From Streptomyces sp. NBC_00659 (GTDB lineage: Bacteria > Actinomycetota > Actinomycetes > Streptomycetales > Streptomycetaceae), in assembly GCF_036226925.1 (NCBI RefSeq), contig NZ_CP109031.1, positions 3,534,001 to 3,598,000 on the forward strand: a stretch of 64,000 bases of DNA. Direction: 5' to 3'. Shown here in pieces: positions 28,149-37,032 of this stretch. Within the stretch, counting starts at the first letter, position 1. The number at the start of each line of letters is the position of its first letter. Both the position numbers and the translations under genes were made by a program. The notes beneath the pieces were generated by a model. The model saw only the letters and a list, made by a program, of their open reading frames with translations. It was not told where the DNA came from and did not search any database.

Positions 28149-28349
28149 CGTCGTTTCCGGGGGCTGTTCCTGTCCGCCGTGTTTCCCTCGCGGCCCGTGG
28201 CTTCCGGCCTCGAGGGCGCGGATTCCCGGGCGTGGGAGTTTCGGGCGCGGAGATGTCCGCGGCCGGCGCGCACGGTCGGTGGCGCGCCCGGCGTGGGCCG
28301 CGCCGGGCGTGTCCGCACTCCGGCGTCGGGCGCTTTCGACGCGCCCCGT

Positions 28350-28544
28350 TCAGAAACTGATCGAGTTGATGGTCTCCGCTATCGAGTCGAGGAACCGGTT
28401 GATGGACGGAGCCATTCCGGTCGACGCGAGGAAGAAGCCGAAGAGCACCGCGACGATGGCGGGTCCCGGCTTGATGGATCCCCCTCGGATCAGCACCACG
28501 AGGATGATCGCCAACAGCAGCACCACTGACAGCGAAATGGCCAC
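28350..28544 (-). CDS. Small (64-aa) two-TM membrane protein
   Basis: The N-terminal helix is MAISLSVVLLLAIILVVLIR, then RGGSIKPGP, a second helix IVAVLFGFFLASTGMA, and a polar, probably amphipathic C-terminus (PSINRFLDSIAETINSISF). It is clearly protein-like and I believe it is conserved next to the tRNA-Gly gene in streptomycetes. Its function is unknown. Confidence 0.75.
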   Translation of the reverse strand: MAISLSVVLLLAIILVVLIRGGSIKPGPAIVAVLFGFFLASTGMAPSINRFLDSIAETINSISF

Positions 28545-29190
28545 AACTGATCACACCCTACGGTCGGTCGCTCTCCCGGCCCGGGGGTGCAGCCCCGCAC
28601 ACCCCCGCCAGAACCATCGTGCCACCAACCGGCCACTCGTATGCGGCAGGTGACGCATCGTTGGCCAGGCATGGACCCCGGGGCAAGCCGGTGTCCCACC
28701 GGTGCGACCCCGTCCCGCGCCGCCCGCGCCGCACCGGGAGACAGCCGGGACACGGCCTCGCGCCGCAATTCGAAGGCGCGCCGCAGCGGCGAATTCCCGA
28801 CGACCGTTGCCGTGTCCACACATCCTGTTCGCAGGTAATTCGAATTGTTGCCACAGGCACACCGCGAGCGTGACATGAGGGTACCTAAAAGCACGCGAAC
28901 CGGACATATAACCAGAGTCGCCCGCGGGTGTTATGCACCGCTTAGTCGGCATGAATCAGGACAGAACGACCTTCAGTGGTAAGCGAATCGATATACGGAA
29001 CCACTTGCGGATCGACAGGCACACATCTCCGAATCCTGGGTACGCGCAGACGATAAGCAGAAATGACATCGGGCGTTTTACTAGAACGCACAGACGACGC
29101 TAGGGTGCCTCAAATGTTCCACGCCGCCATGCCCCCCGTTCGCGCAGCGAGGTCCGGAAACGTCCCCCTGAATTCTTGGCGGGCGGGCCT
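28545..29190. other. 646-bp gene-free region upstream of the acyltransferase
   Basis: I find no supportable ORF. The segment from about 28870 to 29110 is less GC-rich than the surroundings and probably holds divergent promoters. TAGGGT at 29101-29106 is a possible -10 for the acyltransferase gene. Confidence 0.4.
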
Positions 29191-30375
29191 GTGACCGACT
29201 CGCTCCGGCCCCACGGCCACCACAGATCACCGCTCCCCCCGGCCCAGCGGCCGGCGGACGGGGTGCCGAGCCCGCGTTCGTCGCGGACGTCCGCGACGGC
29301 GCTCGCCGCGAAGGGCACCACACCGGGCGCCGAGCCCGCGAAACAGCGCGACGCCTTCTTCGACAACGCCAAGTACCTGGCGATCGTGCTCGTGGCCATG
29401 GGTCACGCGTGGGAGCCGCTGAAGGGCGGGAGCCGCGTCCTGGAAACGCTGTACACGGTTGTGTACACCTTCCACATGCCGGCCTTCATCATCATCTCCG
29501 GCTACTTCTCGCGCAGCTTCGACATGCGCCCCGACCGCCTGAAGCGGCTGGTCACCGGAGTGGCCGTGCCGTACGTCCTGTTCGAGACGGCGTACTCGCT
29601 CTTCGCCCGCTTCGCCTGGGGTGCCCCGGACCAGGCGATCAGCCTGCTCGACCCCTGGTACCTCACCTGGTTCCTGGCCGCGCTGTTCGTCTGGCGGCTG
29701 ACGACCCCCCTGTGGAAGCTGGTCCGCCGGCCGATTCCGCTGGCGGTGTGCCTCGCCCTGCTCGCGTCCGTCTCACCCGAGATCGGTGACGACCTGGACC
29801 TTCAGCGGGTACTGCAGTTCCTGCCGTTCTTCGTCCTCGGTCTGTTCATGAAGCCCGAGCACTTCCAGCTGGTGCGCCGCCGCGAGGTGCGCGTCCTGTC
29901 GGTGCCGGTCATCGCCGCGGCCCTGCTCGCGGGCTACTGGGCGGTTCCCCGGATGAACACCGCCTGGTTCTTCCACCGCAACAGCGCGCAGGAGCTGGGT
30001 GCCCCCTGGTGGGTTGGTGTCGTCATGACGCTCGCGCTCTACGGCTGCTCGCTGGTGCTCACCGTGTGCTTCTTCGCCTGGGTACCGCGGCGCACGCTCT
30101 GGTTCACGGCGCTCGGCGCGGGCACGCTGTACGGCTATCTGCTGCACGGTTTCGTCCTCAAGGCGTCCGCGTACTGGGGCTGGTTCGACCACGGGTGGCT
30201 GCACAAGCCGCTCGGCGAGCTGCTCGTGACGGTGTTCGCGGCCGCGCTCGTCACCGCCCTGTGCACCCGGCCCGTCCAGCGGATCTTCCGGTTCTCGATG
30301 GAGCCGAAGATGGCCTGGGCGTTCAAGCAGGACCCGGCGGAAGCCGCCCGGGAGCGGGCCAAGGCCGGCGTGTAG
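29191..30375 (+). CDS. Acyltransferase-3 family membrane protein
   Basis: A 394-aa polytopic protein with about ten TM helices. The acyltransferase-3 signature is at the start of the fold: FFDNAKYLAIVLVAMGHAWEPL (the conserved D..K...I..V...H), then YTFHMPAFIIISGYFSR. These enzymes transfer acyl groups to sugars, lipids or antibiotics across the membrane; the substrate is unknown. The soluble head of about 50 residues is low complexity. I chose GTG at 29191 (VTDSLRPHG); a TTG at 29176 is possible. A bidirectional terminator follows. Confidence 0.85.
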   Translation: MTDSLRPHGHHRSPLPPAQRPADGVPSPRSSRTSATALAAKGTTPGAEPAKQRDAFFDNAKYLAIVLVAMGHAWEPLKGGSRVLETLYTVVYTFHMPAFIIISGYFSRSFDMRPDRLKRLVTGVAVPYVLFETAYSLFARFAWGAPDQAISLLDPWYLTWFLAALFVWRLTTPLWKLVRRPIPLAVCLALLASVSPEIGDDLDLQRVLQFLPFFVLGLFMKPEHFQLVRRREVRVLSVPVIAAALLAGYWAVPRMNTAWFFHRNSAQELGAPWWVGVVMTLALYGCSLVLTVCFFAWVPRRTLWFTALGAGTLYGYLLHGFVLKASAYWGWFDHGWLHKPLGELLVTVFAAALVTALCTRPVQRIFRFSMEPKMAWAFKQDPAEAARERAKAGV

Positions 30376-30430
30376 CCGCCGGGGCGTGGCCGGCCGGCGA
30401 CCGCGTGGCCGGCCGGCGGACGAGACACCT

Positions 30431-30475
30431 ACGAAAAGGGCGGGCCCGGATACCGCGGGCCCGCCCTTCTTCGTG
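30431..30475. terminator. Bidirectional terminator, acyltransferase / HD protein
   Basis: A 13-bp core stem AAGGGCGGGCCCG/CGGGCCCGCCCTT (30436-30448 and 30456-30468), extended by ACGAA and TTCGT, between convergent genes. Confidence 0.88.
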
Positions 30476-30481
30476 TCGCGC

Positions 30482-30937
30482 TCAGCCCGGCGGCAGCCCC
30501 AGCAGGGTCCGCATCGTCGCGTACTTCCTCGTCAGACGGGCCCGGGTGTGCTCGTCGAGGACCGCGAGCCGGCGCGGGTCGGAGTTGTGCGCCAGGTCGG
30601 ACGCCTTGACGAGCAGGGCGCCCCGGGTGCCGCGGATGCGTCGCGCGTACGACTCCGGGGGCTCGCCGTCCACCCTGGTGAGCGCCCGCACGATGTCCTT
30701 CGTACCCGGGCTCAGCGCGGCTTCGTCCAGCCAGTCCTCGGTGAGGGCGTCGTCCTCGACGGCGTCGTGCAGCCAGGCCGCCGCGATCTGGTCGTCGTCG
30801 CCCCCGCGCTCACGGACACCGTCCGCCACGGCCTGGAGGTGCTCGGCGTACGGCCGGCCGGCCTTGTCCGTCTGGGCCGCGTGCGCCGCGCGGGCGAGCG
30901 CTTCGACTTCGGCCAGGGTCAGGAGAGGTCGGGTCAC
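30482..30937 (-). CDS. HD-domain phosphohydrolase (RelA/SpoT hydrolase-like)
   Basis: A 151-aa stand-alone HD domain. The metal-binding pattern is H (AEHLQAV), HD (AWLHDAVEDD) and D (VKASDLAHNSDP), which resembles the (p)ppGpp hydrolase half of Rel enzymes and small alarmone hydrolases such as Mesh1. Hydrolysis of ppGpp or another nucleotide is plausible but not proven. GTG start at 30937. Confidence 0.82.
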   Translation of the reverse strand: MTRPLLTLAEVEALARAAHAAQTDKAGRPYAEHLQAVADGVRERGGDDDQIAAAWLHDAVEDDALTEDWLDEAALSPGTKDIVRALTRVDGEPPESYARRIRGTRGALLVKASDLAHNSDPRRLAVLDEHTRARLTRKYATMRTLLGLPPG

Positions 30938-30996
30938 GCGATCAGTGTCTCCTCGGTACGGGCCGCCGCTTCCGGAGCGGGAATCGGCGGGGGCGG

Positions 30997-32169
30997 TCAG
31001 CGTACCGGGGCCAGAGCGTCGCGGCAGATGAGAAGGAGGGCCCGGTCGTCGTTGACGTCCCTGGCCACCGCCTCGATGAGGTGCCAGGCGGCGCCGTGGA
31101 AGCCGCCGGCGACATAGCGGTCGGCCTCCCCGGTGAGCCGGTCGATGCCCTCGACGATGTCCCGGTCGGCGGTCTCGACCAGACCGTCCGTGAACAGCAT
31201 GAGCACGTCACCGGATCGGAGCGAGCCCTTCACCGGGTCGAACTGGGCGCCGTCGTACACCCCCAGCAGGGGGCCTTCCGCCACCTTCTCCTCCCAGCGA
31301 CCGCTGCCCGCGCTGAGCTGAAGGCCCGGCGGGTGTCCGGCCGAGAAGAGCTCGTAGTCGCCCGAGTCGAGGTCGAGCACCAGATGGATCGAGGTCGCGA
31401 AGCCCTCGTCCCAGTCCTGGCGCAGCAGATAGCCGTTCGCGGCGGGCAGGAAGGCGTGCGGCGGCAGGGAGCCGAGGAGGCCGCCGAAGGCCCCGGACAG
31501 CAGCAGGGCGCGTGAGCCCGCGTCCATTCCCTTGCCGGAGACGTCGGTCAGGACGACTTCGAGGGTCCGGCCGCCGTTCGTCCGGGCGGCCACGACGAAG
31601 TCCCCGGAGAAGGACTGGCCGCCCGCCGGGCGCAGCGCCATCTCGCGGTGCCAGCCCACCGGCAGCTTCGGCAGCTTGCTCTGCACGCGGATGCGTTCGC
31701 GCAGGTCGAAGAGCATGGTGCCGCCGCGCCGCCAGGGCACACCCACGCGGCTGCGGAACTGTGCGATCAGCAGTCCGAAGAAGCCGCAGGCCGCGACCAC
31801 CAGGACCACTCCGGGCGTCACCCGGGAGGGGCCCTCCGTGTACGGCCCGAGCTTCACGGACTCCACTATCAGCGCGGTGGCGGCGGCCGCGTACAGCCCG
31901 AGCAGGCTGGCGGGCCGCAGCAGCAGTCCGCCGGCCACGATCGGCAGGACCAGGGCGGCGGGTGAGCACCACACCGAGTTGACCAGGGTCGTGGAGGCGA
32001 TCACCGGGATCATGATCAGCAGACCGGCCAGCGCGATCCAGTCGGAGCCGTCCCCGCGGAAGTAGTCGACGGCGGATCTGCGCAGCCCTGTGCGGGCCCG
32101 GTGCCATTGCATCTTCAACCGGGCCGTGAACGTATCGGCTTCAGCGCGCCGCGCTCGTCCTGCTGCCAT
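30997..32169 (-). CDS. Membrane-anchored PP2C-type (SpoIIE/RsbU-like) phosphatase
   Basis: A 390-aa protein. Three to four N-terminal TM helices (about 45-150: IALAGLLIMIPVIASTTLV, ALVLPIVAGGLLL, VVLVVAACGFFGLLI) precede a cytosolic PPM domain. The metal-binding acidic residues are in SGDFVVAAR, VLTDVSGKGMDAG and LMLFTDGLVE. In streptomycetes such phosphatases act on anti-anti-sigma factors in partner-switching modules; no such partner gene is in this window. A -10-like TAGGGT lies about 9 nt before the ATG. Confidence 0.88.
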   Translation of the reverse strand: MAAGRARRAEADTFTARLKMQWHRARTGLRRSAVDYFRGDGSDWIALAGLLIMIPVIASTTLVNSVWCSPAALVLPIVAGGLLLRPASLLGLYAAAATALIVESVKLGPYTEGPSRVTPGVVLVVAACGFFGLLIAQFRSRVGVPWRRGGTMLFDLRERIRVQSKLPKLPVGWHREMALRPAGGQSFSGDFVVAARTNGGRTLEVVLTDVSGKGMDAGSRALLLSGAFGGLLGSLPPHAFLPAANGYLLRQDWDEGFATSIHLVLDLDSGDYELFSAGHPPGLQLSAGSGRWEEKVAEGPLLGVYDGAQFDPVKGSLRSGDVLMLFTDGLVETADRDIVEGIDRLTGEADRYVAGGFHGAAWHLIEAVARDVNDDRALLLICRDALAPVR

Positions 32170-32340
32170 TAGTTCGGGACCCTATCCATCGGACCAGGCG
32201 CTTGGCACGGGAGGTCCCACTTGTCCCCCCTCCTAGCGCTCAACTTCACAGAGAACTGCACCGGAGCATTCCGGTCGGGGGCCGTCGCGGCCCGGCGAAA
32301 TTGCCTCGCTCGTACCGCATTGCCCTGGTAGGCATGGGCT

Positions 32341-33570
32341 ATGACGACTGACGTTCGGGTGCTGCGGCAGGCCGACTGGGGCGAATGGTACGAGAACCTG
32401 ATCCGCGCGTTCGGAGGTGTGGCGGAGTCGTCCGAGGAGCGCGAACTGTGGAACGCGCTCACAGAGTACGACCGTTCGCTGGGCGTGTGGGACGGGAAGA
32501 ACTGTGTGGGTACGGCGGGGGCGTTCTCCTTCCGTGTCACGGTCCCGGGCGGCGCCTCGGTTCCGGCGGCCGGCGTCACGATGGTGAGCGTCGCCGCCAC
32601 GCACCGGCGGCGCGGGGTGCTCACCGCGATGATGCGGCGCCAGCTGGACGACGTGCGGGCCGCGGGTGAGGCGCTCGCCGTCCTGGTCGCGTCGGAGCCG
32701 ATGATCTACGGACGGTTCGGCTACGGCATCGCGACCTCGTCGATGAGCGCCGAGATCGACACCGCCCGCGTACGACTGTCCGTACCGCCCGGGACGGACG
32801 ACGTACGGCTGCGCTACACGGCGCCCGAGGATGCGCTGGAGGCGTGCGAGGCGGTGTACGCGCGGATCGTGCCGCGGCGGCCCGGGATGCTGGCCCGCCG
32901 GCCCGGCTGGCAGCGGCTCATGGTCCTCGACCCGGCGAGCGAGCGGAACGGCGCCTCGCCGTTGCAGTGCGTGGTGGCCGAGCGGGACGGTGAGGTGGTG
33001 GGGTACACGCGCTTCCGGGTCAAGCCGGAGTGGGGCCCGGCCGGGCACAACGGCGCGGTGACGATGGCGGATCTGGAGGGACTGGACCCGGCGGCGCGGG
33101 CCGCGCTGTGGCGGTTCCTCTTCGACATCGACCTGACGTCGACGCTGCGGACCCGGGGCCGCCCGGTGGACGAGGCCTGGCAGCACCTGGTCTCCGACAT
33201 CCGCCGCTGCCAGCTGCGGGTGAAGGACTCGCTGCATGTGCGGCTCGTCGAGGTGGGGGCCGCGCTGGAGGCGCGGACCTATCAGGCCCCGGTGGACGTG
33301 GTGTTCGAGGTCGAGGACTCCTTCTGCCCCTGGAACGAGGGGCGTTGGCGGCTCACCGGCGACGTCAAGGGCGCGGTGTGCGCGCGGACCGAGGACGCCC
33401 CGGATCTCGCCCTGTCCGTGCGGGAGTTGGGGGCCGCCTATCTGGGCGGTGTGTCGCTGGCCTCGCTCGCGGCCGCCGGCCTGGTGCGTGAACTGCGGCA
33501 GGGGGCGCTGGCCGAGGCGTCGACGGCGTTCGCCTCGGTGGTCGCCCCCTGGCTGCCGCACGGTTTCTAG
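32341..33570 (+). CDS. Eis-like GNAT N-acetyltransferase
   Basis: A 409-aa, three-part protein. The N-terminal GNAT domain has the acetyl-CoA loop VAATHRRRGVLTAMM (V..THR.RG..T.M). The second GNAT-like domain begins about residue 150, and a SCP2-like C-terminal domain ends with ...ASVVAPWLPHGF, placing the C-terminal carboxylate as in Eis. Eis enzymes acetylate lysines and aminoglycosides at several amines. TAGGCA ends 6 nt before the ATG with no SD, which suggests a leaderless message. Confidence 0.88.
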   Translation: MTTDVRVLRQADWGEWYENLIRAFGGVAESSEERELWNALTEYDRSLGVWDGKNCVGTAGAFSFRVTVPGGASVPAAGVTMVSVAATHRRRGVLTAMMRRQLDDVRAAGEALAVLVASEPMIYGRFGYGIATSSMSAEIDTARVRLSVPPGTDDVRLRYTAPEDALEACEAVYARIVPRRPGMLARRPGWQRLMVLDPASERNGASPLQCVVAERDGEVVGYTRFRVKPEWGPAGHNGAVTMADLEGLDPAARAALWRFLFDIDLTSTLRTRGRPVDEAWQHLVSDIRRCQLRVKDSLHVRLVEVGAALEARTYQAPVDVVFEVEDSFCPWNEGRWRLTGDVKGAVCARTEDAPDLALSVRELGAAYLGGVSLASLAAAGLVRELRQGALAEASTAFASVVAPWLPHGF

Positions 33571-33642
33571 GACCCGGCACCCTTCGACGGCGACCCCGGC
33601 GCGTCCGGCCCGGGGCGGTCCGTCTGCCTCTGTCCGGGCCGC

Positions 33643-33706
33643 TCCGGTCCAGTGCGCTTCGGTCCAGGTCCAGTCCCGACGGTCCAGTACGGTCCGGTCC
33701 GTCGGG
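33643..33706. terminator. GGTCC-repeat spacer with terminator between GNAT and nei
   Basis: Six closely spaced GGTCC motifs, several as GGTCCAGT, fill 33646-33700. The end forms a hairpin, CCCGACGG (33675-33682)/CCGTCGGG (33699-33706), just after the glycosylase stop; the genes are convergent. Confidence 0.6.
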
Positions 33707-33708
33707 AT

Positions 33709-34518
33709 TCAGGCTTTCTGGCAGGCCGGGCACCAGAAGAGATTGCGGGCGGCGAGATCGGCGGTGCTGATCTCGCCGCCACAGATGTGGCAGGGCATGC
33801 GGGCCCTGCGGTACACGTAGACCTCGCCGCCGTGGTCGTCCACGCGCGGCGGGCGGCCCATGGCCTCGGGGGTGTGCTCCGGACGAACCGTGTCGATGCG
33901 GTTGTTGCGGACGCCCTCGCGCATGAGGTCCACGAGGTCGGCCCAGATCGCGTCCCACTCCGTGGTGCCGAGGTCCTTCCCCGCGCGGTACGGGTCGATG
34001 CCGTGCCGGAAGAGGACCTCCGCGCGGTAGACGTTGCCCACACCCGCGATGACCTTCTGGTCCATCAGCAGCGCGGCGATCGTCGTACGGCTGCGGACGA
34101 CCCGGCGGTAGGCCGCCGCGGGATCGGCGTCCGGGCGCAACGGGTCCGGGCCGAGGCGGGCGTGTATCGCGTGTTTCTCGTCGTCCGTGATCAGTGCGCA
34201 GGTGGTGGGTCCGCGCAGATCGACGTACGCGGTCTCGTTCACGAGACGCAGGCGGACGGTGTCCGTGGGCGGCGGGGCGGGTGTGCCGCCGAATCCGACC
34301 TTGCCGAAGAGACCGAGGTGGATGTGGATCCACCGCTCCGGACCGAACCCGAGGAAAAGGTGCTTGCCGTGGGCCTGCGTCGCGGTCAGGACCGATCCGT
34401 CGAGGAGGGCCGCGGCGTCACCGAACCTGCCCTGGGGGCTGGTGACGCGGACACCGCGGCCACCGAACGCGGCGAGGTAGTCCTCCGCGAGCCGGTGAAT
34501 GGTGTGCCCCTCGGGCAC
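33709..34518 (-). CDS. nei: Fpg/Nei family DNA glycosylase (endonuclease VIII type)
   Basis: A 269-aa base-excision repair enzyme. The catalytic N-terminus is PEGH (Pro2 and Glu3 after Met removal), the Nei variant rather than Fpg PELPE. The helix-two-turn-helix motif is MDQKVIAGVGNVYRAEVLF. The C-terminal zinc finger is CHICGGEI....CPAC. It removes oxidised pyrimidines and nicks by beta/delta elimination. GTG start at 34518 with GGAGGA upstream. Confidence 0.94.
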   Translation of the reverse strand: MPEGHTIHRLAEDYLAAFGGRGVRVTSPQGRFGDAAALLDGSVLTATQAHGKHLFLGFGPERWIHIHLGLFGKVGFGGTPAPPPTDTVRLRLVNETAYVDLRGPTTCALITDDEKHAIHARLGPDPLRPDADPAAAYRRVVRSRTTIAALLMDQKVIAGVGNVYRAEVLFRHGIDPYRAGKDLGTTEWDAIWADLVDLMREGVRNNRIDTVRPEHTPEAMGRPPRVDDHGGEVYVYRRARMPCHICGGEISTADLAARNLFWCPACQKA

Positions 34519-34631
34519 CGTTCCTCCTGCTGTCTCTCTCGTACGACGGACAGGCGAACCGACAGCCCGACAGCCCGGCGGCTCGCCGACCCCTCGGACT
34601 TACAGACCTGCCGACCGGCGGCCCGTCGGTG

Positions 34632-35126
34632 CTACGTCTGCGGCTGCTGCGGGTGGTGGGCCGGGATCGGCGGGAGTTCCCGGGTCGTCTCGTAGTCCGC
34701 GAGCATCTCGATGCGGCGGACGTGGCGCTCCTCGCCGGTAAAAGGTGTGTTGAGGAAGGTCTCGACGAACTTCGTCGCCTCCTCCTCGGTGTGCATACGG
34801 GCGCCGACGGAGATGACGTTCGCGTTGTTGTGCTCGCGGCCCAGCGCGGCGGTCTCCGCACTCCAGGCGAGGACGGCCCGTACGCCGGCCACCTTGTTCG
34901 CGGCGATCTGCTCGCCGTTGCCGGAGCCGCCGATGACGACACCGAGGGAACCCGGGTCGGCCACGGTGCGCTCCGCCGCACGGAGGCAGAACGGCGGGTA
35001 GTCGTCCTGGGCGTCGTAGATGTGGGGCCCACAGTCGACGGGCTCGTGGCCGGCGGCCTTGAGCCACTCGACGAGGTGGTTCTTCAGTTCGAGACCGGCA
35101 TGGTCGGATCCGAGATACACGCGCAT
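34632..35126 (-). CDS. rpiB: Ribose-5-phosphate isomerase B
   Basis: A 164-aa RpiB/LacAB-family isomerase of the pentose phosphate pathway. It has the MRVYLGSDHAGLELKN start, the anion loop IGGSGNGEQIAANKVAGVRA (Ser where enterobacterial RpiB has the catalytic Cys, as in mycobacterial RpiB), and REHNNANVISVGAR. The tail ends in a Pro/His/Gln-rich stretch. The gene lies just upstream of nei on the same strand. Confidence 0.94.
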   Translation of the reverse strand: MRVYLGSDHAGLELKNHLVEWLKAAGHEPVDCGPHIYDAQDDYPPFCLRAAERTVADPGSLGVVIGGSGNGEQIAANKVAGVRAVLAWSAETAALGREHNNANVISVGARMHTEEEATKFVETFLNTPFTGEERHVRRIEMLADYETTRELPPIPAHHPQQPQT

Positions 35127-35385
35127 GGTCCGAGTGTGACACGGCCGTTTCGGGTCGGCCGAGCCGGGTCCCGCCTCGCAAAACTGCGACTCAGCCTACA
35201 GAACCTCAAGGAAACCTCAAGTAACGATCTGGATTCAAAGGTTCACGAATTCGATTGCCTCCGTTTCACTGGACCAACTTGTACGCCGGTCCTCACAACG
35301 GACCGGTGAGCGCTCCGTACACCGCTCGTACGGGTTGGGCGCTCTGTACGGGAATCTGCTCATCCGGCGCAAAGGAATCCCCCTC
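35127..35385. promoter_or_regulatory. Divergent promoter region rpiB / permease with 11-bp direct repeats
   Basis: AACCTCAAG occurs at 35202-35210 and again at 35213-35221, i.e. with an 11-bp period (one helical turn), in a locally AT-richer stretch. On the minus strand it reads CTTGAGG twice. Heptamers with 11-bp spacing are the layout used by SARP/AfsR-type activators. Which gene it serves is unclear. Confidence 0.4.
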
Positions 35386-36882
35386 ATGACCTCGCAGCCG
35401 ACCCCCACGAAGGCCGCACAGGCCCCCGGAGGCCCCGGAGAACCCGGCAACGGCCTCCAGGCCGGACTCAAGAACCGCCATCTGTCGATGATCGCCATCG
35501 GTGGCGTCATCGGCGCAGGACTCTTCGTCGGCTCCAAGGCCGGCATCGCCACCGCGGGCCCCGGCATCCTTCTCTCGTACGCCCTCGTCGGCACGCTCGT
35601 GGTGCTGGTGATGCGGATGCTCGGTGAGATGTCCGCCGCCAACCCGACCTCGGGCTCGTTCTCCGCGCACGCCGACCGCGCGCTCGGCCGCTGGGCCGGC
35701 TTCTCCATCGGCTGGCTGTACTGGTTCTTCTGGGTCGTGGTGCTGGCCGTGGAGGCCACCGCCGGCGCGGACATCCTCGAAGGATGGATTCCCGCCGTAC
35801 CCCAGTGGGGCTGGGCGCTCATCGTGATGGTGGTGCTGACGGCCACCAACCTGGTCTCCGTCGGCTCGTACGGCGAGTTCGAGTTCTGGTTCGCCGGGAT
35901 CAAGGTCGTGGCGATCGGCGCGTTCATCGTCGTCGGCGGCCTCGCGATCTTCGGTGTGCTGCCCGGTGTCGACGCCGAGAAGGCCGGGTTCGGGAATCTG
36001 ACCGACCACGGCGGATTCCTTCCGCACGGCCCCGGCTCGATCCTCACCGGCGTTCTGCTGGTCGTCTTCTCCTTCATGGGCAGCGAGATCGCGACCCTCG
36101 CCGCCGGTGAGTCCGAGGACCCGCAGCGGGCCGTCACCAAGTCGACGAACAGCATCATCTGGCGTATCGCCGTCTTCTACCTGGGCTCGATCCTCGTGGT
36201 CATCGCCCTGCTGCCGTGGAACGACCCGTCGATCGCGGACAAGGGCTCGTACGTCGCCGCCCTGGACTCCCTCGGTATCGACCACGCCGGTCAGATCATG
36301 AACTTCATCGTGCTGACGTCGGTGCTGTCCTGTCTCAACTCCGGCCTCTACACCGCCTCCCGCATGGCCTTCTCGCTCGGCCAGCGCGGGGACGCGCCGA
36401 AGGCGTTCGCCAGGACCACGCGGCGCGGTGTGCCGATGACCGCCATCGTCGTCTCGGTCGTGTTCGGCTTCGTCGCCGTCTTCTTCAACTACAAGTTCCC
36501 GGACTCGGTCTTCCTCTTCCTGGTCAACTCCTCCGGTGCGGTGGCCCTGTTCGTGTGGCTCGTCATCTGCTTCTCGCAGCTGCGGATGCGGAAGATCATC
36601 CAGCGCGAGGCGCCGGAGAAGCTCGTCGTGCGGATGTGGCTCTACCCGTACCTGACCTGGGCGACGGCCGCGATGATCGTCTTCGTGCTCGGCTACATGC
36701 TGACCGACACCGAACACGACGGCCGGGAGACCGTGCTGCTGTCGCTGCTCGTCGCGGCGATCGTGCTGGTCATCGCGTTCGTCCGGCAGAAGACCGGTGC
36801 GGCTGCCCGTACTTCCGCGCAGCCGGTCGCCGGCGAGTCCAGCGACTCCAGCGATGAGACCCGGGCCGGGGTCGGCGCCTGA
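35386..36882 (+). CDS. Amino-acid permease, GABA/aromatic-type APC family
   Basis: A 498-aa permease with twelve predicted TM helices. It starts with the AAT-subfamily signature LKNRHLSMIAIGGVIGAGLFVGS and has PAVPQWGWALIVMVVL and FSFMGSEIATLAAGESEDPQRAV, as in GabP/CycA/AnsP-type transporters. Specificity (GABA, proline, serine/glycine) cannot be read from sequence. The ATG at 35386 has AAAGGA upstream, which decides against the longer frame. A 14-bp terminator follows. Confidence 0.9.
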   Translation: MTSQPTPTKAAQAPGGPGEPGNGLQAGLKNRHLSMIAIGGVIGAGLFVGSKAGIATAGPGILLSYALVGTLVVLVMRMLGEMSAANPTSGSFSAHADRALGRWAGFSIGWLYWFFWVVVLAVEATAGADILEGWIPAVPQWGWALIVMVVLTATNLVSVGSYGEFEFWFAGIKVVAIGAFIVVGGLAIFGVLPGVDAEKAGFGNLTDHGGFLPHGPGSILTGVLLVVFSFMGSEIATLAAGESEDPQRAVTKSTNSIIWRIAVFYLGSILVVIALLPWNDPSIADKGSYVAALDSLGIDHAGQIMNFIVLTSVLSCLNSGLYTASRMAFSLGQRGDAPKAFARTTRRGVPMTAIVVSVVFGFVAVFFNYKFPDSVFLFLVNSSGAVALFVWLVICFSQLRMRKIIQREAPEKLVVRMWLYPYLTWATAAMIVFVLGYMLTDTEHDGRETVLLSLLVAAIVLVIAFVRQKTGAAARTSAQPVAGESSDSSDETRAGVGA

Positions 36883-36904
36883 CCCGCCACCGAAGCCCGA
36901 GTGA

Positions 36905-36939
36905 GGAGGGGCCCGCGGCCGACCGCCGCGGGCCCCTCC
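36905..36939 (+). terminator. Terminator after the permease
   Basis: A perfect 14-bp stem, GGAGGGGCCCGCGG/CCGCGGGCCCCTCC, with a 7-nt loop, about 22 bp past the stop. It also faces the kinase gene from the other side. Confidence 0.85.
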
Positions 36940-37032
36940 CGCCTTCTCCCGCACGCTTGCCTCCGCCTTTCACCCCGCCTTCTTCTCCACCTTCTTCTCC
37001 GTCCTTCCGCAGGGCCGTCGCTGCGGAGGCGC

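Noticed and set aside
28555-28960. Overlapping 100-134-codon minus-strand ORFs
   Set aside because: No SD, skewed composition in all frames, and no protein-like periodicity; treated as intergenic.
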